The translations under genes were made by a program, and so were the position numbers. The notes beneath the pieces are model-generated. The model worked only from the letters and a program-made list of their open reading frames with translations. It did no database searches and was not told the DNA's origin. From Nocardia sp. BSTN01 (GTDB taxonomy: Bacteria > Actinomycetota > Actinomycetes > Mycobacteriales > Mycobacteriaceae): a stretch of DNA of 64,000 nucleotides. Shown here in pieces: positions 60,701-63,700 of the stretch (position 1 is the stretch's first letter; the number at the start of each line of letters is the position of its first letter). The stretch is from assembly GCF_015354405.1 (NCBI RefSeq), contig NZ_JADKYP010000027.1, positions 1 through 64,000 on the forward strand, read 5' to 3'.

Positions 60701-63700
60701 GCCCCAGCCGATGATCCGCTTGGCGTCCACCGCTTCGATCGCCTCTCGGGGCACTCCCGCGCGCACCAGTGCCTCGACCTGCCGGGCGACCAGATCGTTG
60801 CGGTGACAGAGGATCTCCTGGAACCGGCCCTCGCCTCCGGCCCGCATCTCGTTCGCGTATTCGGCAATCGCGCGCAGTTTGGCATGCGTGCTCTCGACCA
60901 CATCATGCTGACCCTCCACCAGCCGATGCGTCTGCGACCGTCCGACCTCGTGGGCCTCCTGCAGACCGTAGATCTTGTTCAGTACGGGGTTCAGGTCGGT
61001 GAGGGTGCCGGATGCGCCGGTCACTTCATCGAAGAAGGATTCGCCACCGACACGGTAGATTTCGACCGAATCGATGCGTTTGGCGGACTCCGCATCCGCG
61101 CGCACCACGATCCGATGCGCGTCGGCCTTCTCCCCTCGAGCCTCGGCCGCCCGGAACTCCTTGGCTTCGATGGCTTGGGCGAGACTCGCCTTGCCCGGCT
61201 CCGCGCTCCACCGTGATTCACTCGAGGTCTTCGGGTTTCGTTGCAGGCCGTGTTCGGCTTGGTCGATGATGACGATCTTGCCCGCGTCCATCTCGTAGTG
61301 GACGCCTTCACGGACGAGAAATTCGGCGTGGGCCGCGGTCTCCAGCCGGGAGGCGCCCATTCCGTCCAGCCAGTCTTTTCCGCCGGGCAGTGCCTCGACC
61401 TTCGCCCGGCCCTCGGGCGTGAGTTCGGGTTGACCGTCGTACCAGTACATGACCTCCGGTGACCCATCGGCATGCTCTCCTATTTCCTCCGAAATGCGCC
61501 GGAGGCCGAAATCCTCGTGTGACAGAGCCCCTTTCGCCAATGCCTCGGTGAGGAAATCGTGGGCATCGAATACCTGCTTGGCGGTTGCCTCCGGCGCCGC
61601 CTGCTCGACACCTTCCGACCGGAGGAACTGCCGTTCACCCCGGTCGATGATGCCGTCCATCTCGTCGATCAGCGCATGGCGCGGTGGCTTGATACCGGCG
61701 TTGCACAGATGCCCGACTGTCTCGCCGGTCGCGACCACGATCGCAGGCCGCCCTGTCGTGATCGGCCCGAAACCGTGCTGCTGATCGGCGCGGAACACGT
61801 CGATCCCGAATTTGCCCAGCACGTTCTGCATGTCGGCGAATTCCTCATCGCCGGTCAACAGCTTCCGATACGTGCTGACTTCGCGGTTGGCCAGTCCATC
61901 GGTGGTGGTCACGAGCAGAACCGAATCGTGCTGCACCGCACGTTGGATTGCGCCGGCCATGAATACCAGCGATTTGCCCTCGCCGGGTTTCATCTCTACC
62001 GGACGCGATTTCATCGCGTAGACGGCTTCGGCCTGTTCGACCCGCAGCACCATGCCGCCGGGCACCTTCTCGCTGATCGTGCCGCGCCGGATGATCTCCA
62101 TCGTCGCCAGCAACGACTGGTGCTCGTCGCCGCTGTGCAGGCCGGCCATCAGCACGTCGTCCGGAAGGTTGGACAGGCGTTGACTCTCCGGAACATGCTC
62201 GGCGGAGGCCTGGTGGAAGTCGATCAGCAGATCGACCGCCTTGTCGCGGTCGCTGCGCGGCAGACCGGCGGCATCGGCGAGACTGTCGTGATCGGCGGTC
62301 GGAACGCTCTGCTCATCGTGCACCGATGACGGATGTTTTTCCGCAACGGGCGTTTCGGCACCGTCGGTCTCGGTCCGGCCCGAGTGCTCGGGACTTTCCG
62401 GGCCGGACTTTTCGGCGGTCGCATCCCGCTGCGGGGCCGAACGCTCTCCGCCACCCGAGGATTCGTGCTCGTCGCGAGCGCCCGGCGGCGAACCGGCTTC
62501 GCCCTCGGCGACCGGATGGGGTCGTGCCGATGTCTCGTTGCCGGCGCCGTCCGCGACCGCAGTGTGTTCTCGGGCCGGGCTCGGCCCGGCTTTCGCCTGC
62601 GCACTGTTTTCTCCCGGGGCGGCGGCCCTTTCGTGAACCTCGCCTACTCCGCGTGGCGGGCTCGCCGGGAGCTTGGGCGGCGGCGAGGTTTCGCCCACCG
62701 CCTCGACCGATAGGGGCGCGGTCGCCTTCCCGGCGGCGACCGTTTTCTCGGCCGGTGGCCGCTCGCCCGGAGTGGCCGTCTCGGAATGCGTGCCCGACCG
62801 TGCCGCGGCGGCGTCGGAGGATGCGGGACGGACCTGTTGCCCGGACTGGCGGCCACCGGCTCCGTCCGCTGCCGTCGATGCACCCTGTTCGCTACGCGGG
62901 CGTGGTTGCGCCGCCGCGGTCTGCCCTTCGACCTCGACGCGAGCCCCGCCGCGCTCACCTGCGGTCTTCGTTGTCTCCGCGGTCGGGCCCCATGCGTTTT
63001 GCGCGTCTTCCCACGCCCGTTTCGATTCCGCCGACACCTCGACCGGGCGCCGAGGCGTCGCGGCTTTCCCGTCGTGCCCTGCCGAGAACGCGTCGGGTGG
63101 TGTGAAGGTTCCGCCGCCGTCGACGGTCCTCGCGGGGGCGCCGCCGCGGGAATACACGCCCCCGGCGAATGCACCGTTGAGCAGCGGCGCGAGCACCTGG
63201 TCGTAATGCTGCGGCCAACCGGCCACCATCGAAGCCGCACCCAGACCCGATATCGCGCCAGCGGTGCCGTGCACCAAACCCATGGCCAGGCGGCTGCTTG
63301 CGATCTTGGGAAATACCATCGGCGCGAACTTTCCGGCGAGCATGCCGCCCGCCGCCCCACCGATCCCCGCCAAGGCCGCGACTTCGATCGACTTCAGATC
63401 GACACCGGTCGGATTCGAACCGTCCGATCCGATGATGTCAGCGGTGCGATCGCCGGTGGCGACCTGCAGCGCCTGCACACCCGCGTCCACGCCCACGGGC
63501 AGCGCGGCCGCCTTGCCCAGCATGATGGCGAACTGCAACGGTCCCGCCGCGGCCAGCCGAGTAGCCGCCTTCGCCGCACCGGCCTGGATCGCCCGTTCCA
63601 GGCCCGCCCGCATGGCCGTTACTTCGCCGCGCCCCTCGACCAGCATGGCATCCACGGTGGGCGCCGCGGCGGCGGTGCCGGCCGGACCCGCGGCCGCGGC

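Noticed and set aside
60230-62290. A stand-alone second SecA gene
   Set aside because: The frame continues without a break on both sides, and the motifs are divergent from housekeeping or accessory SecA.
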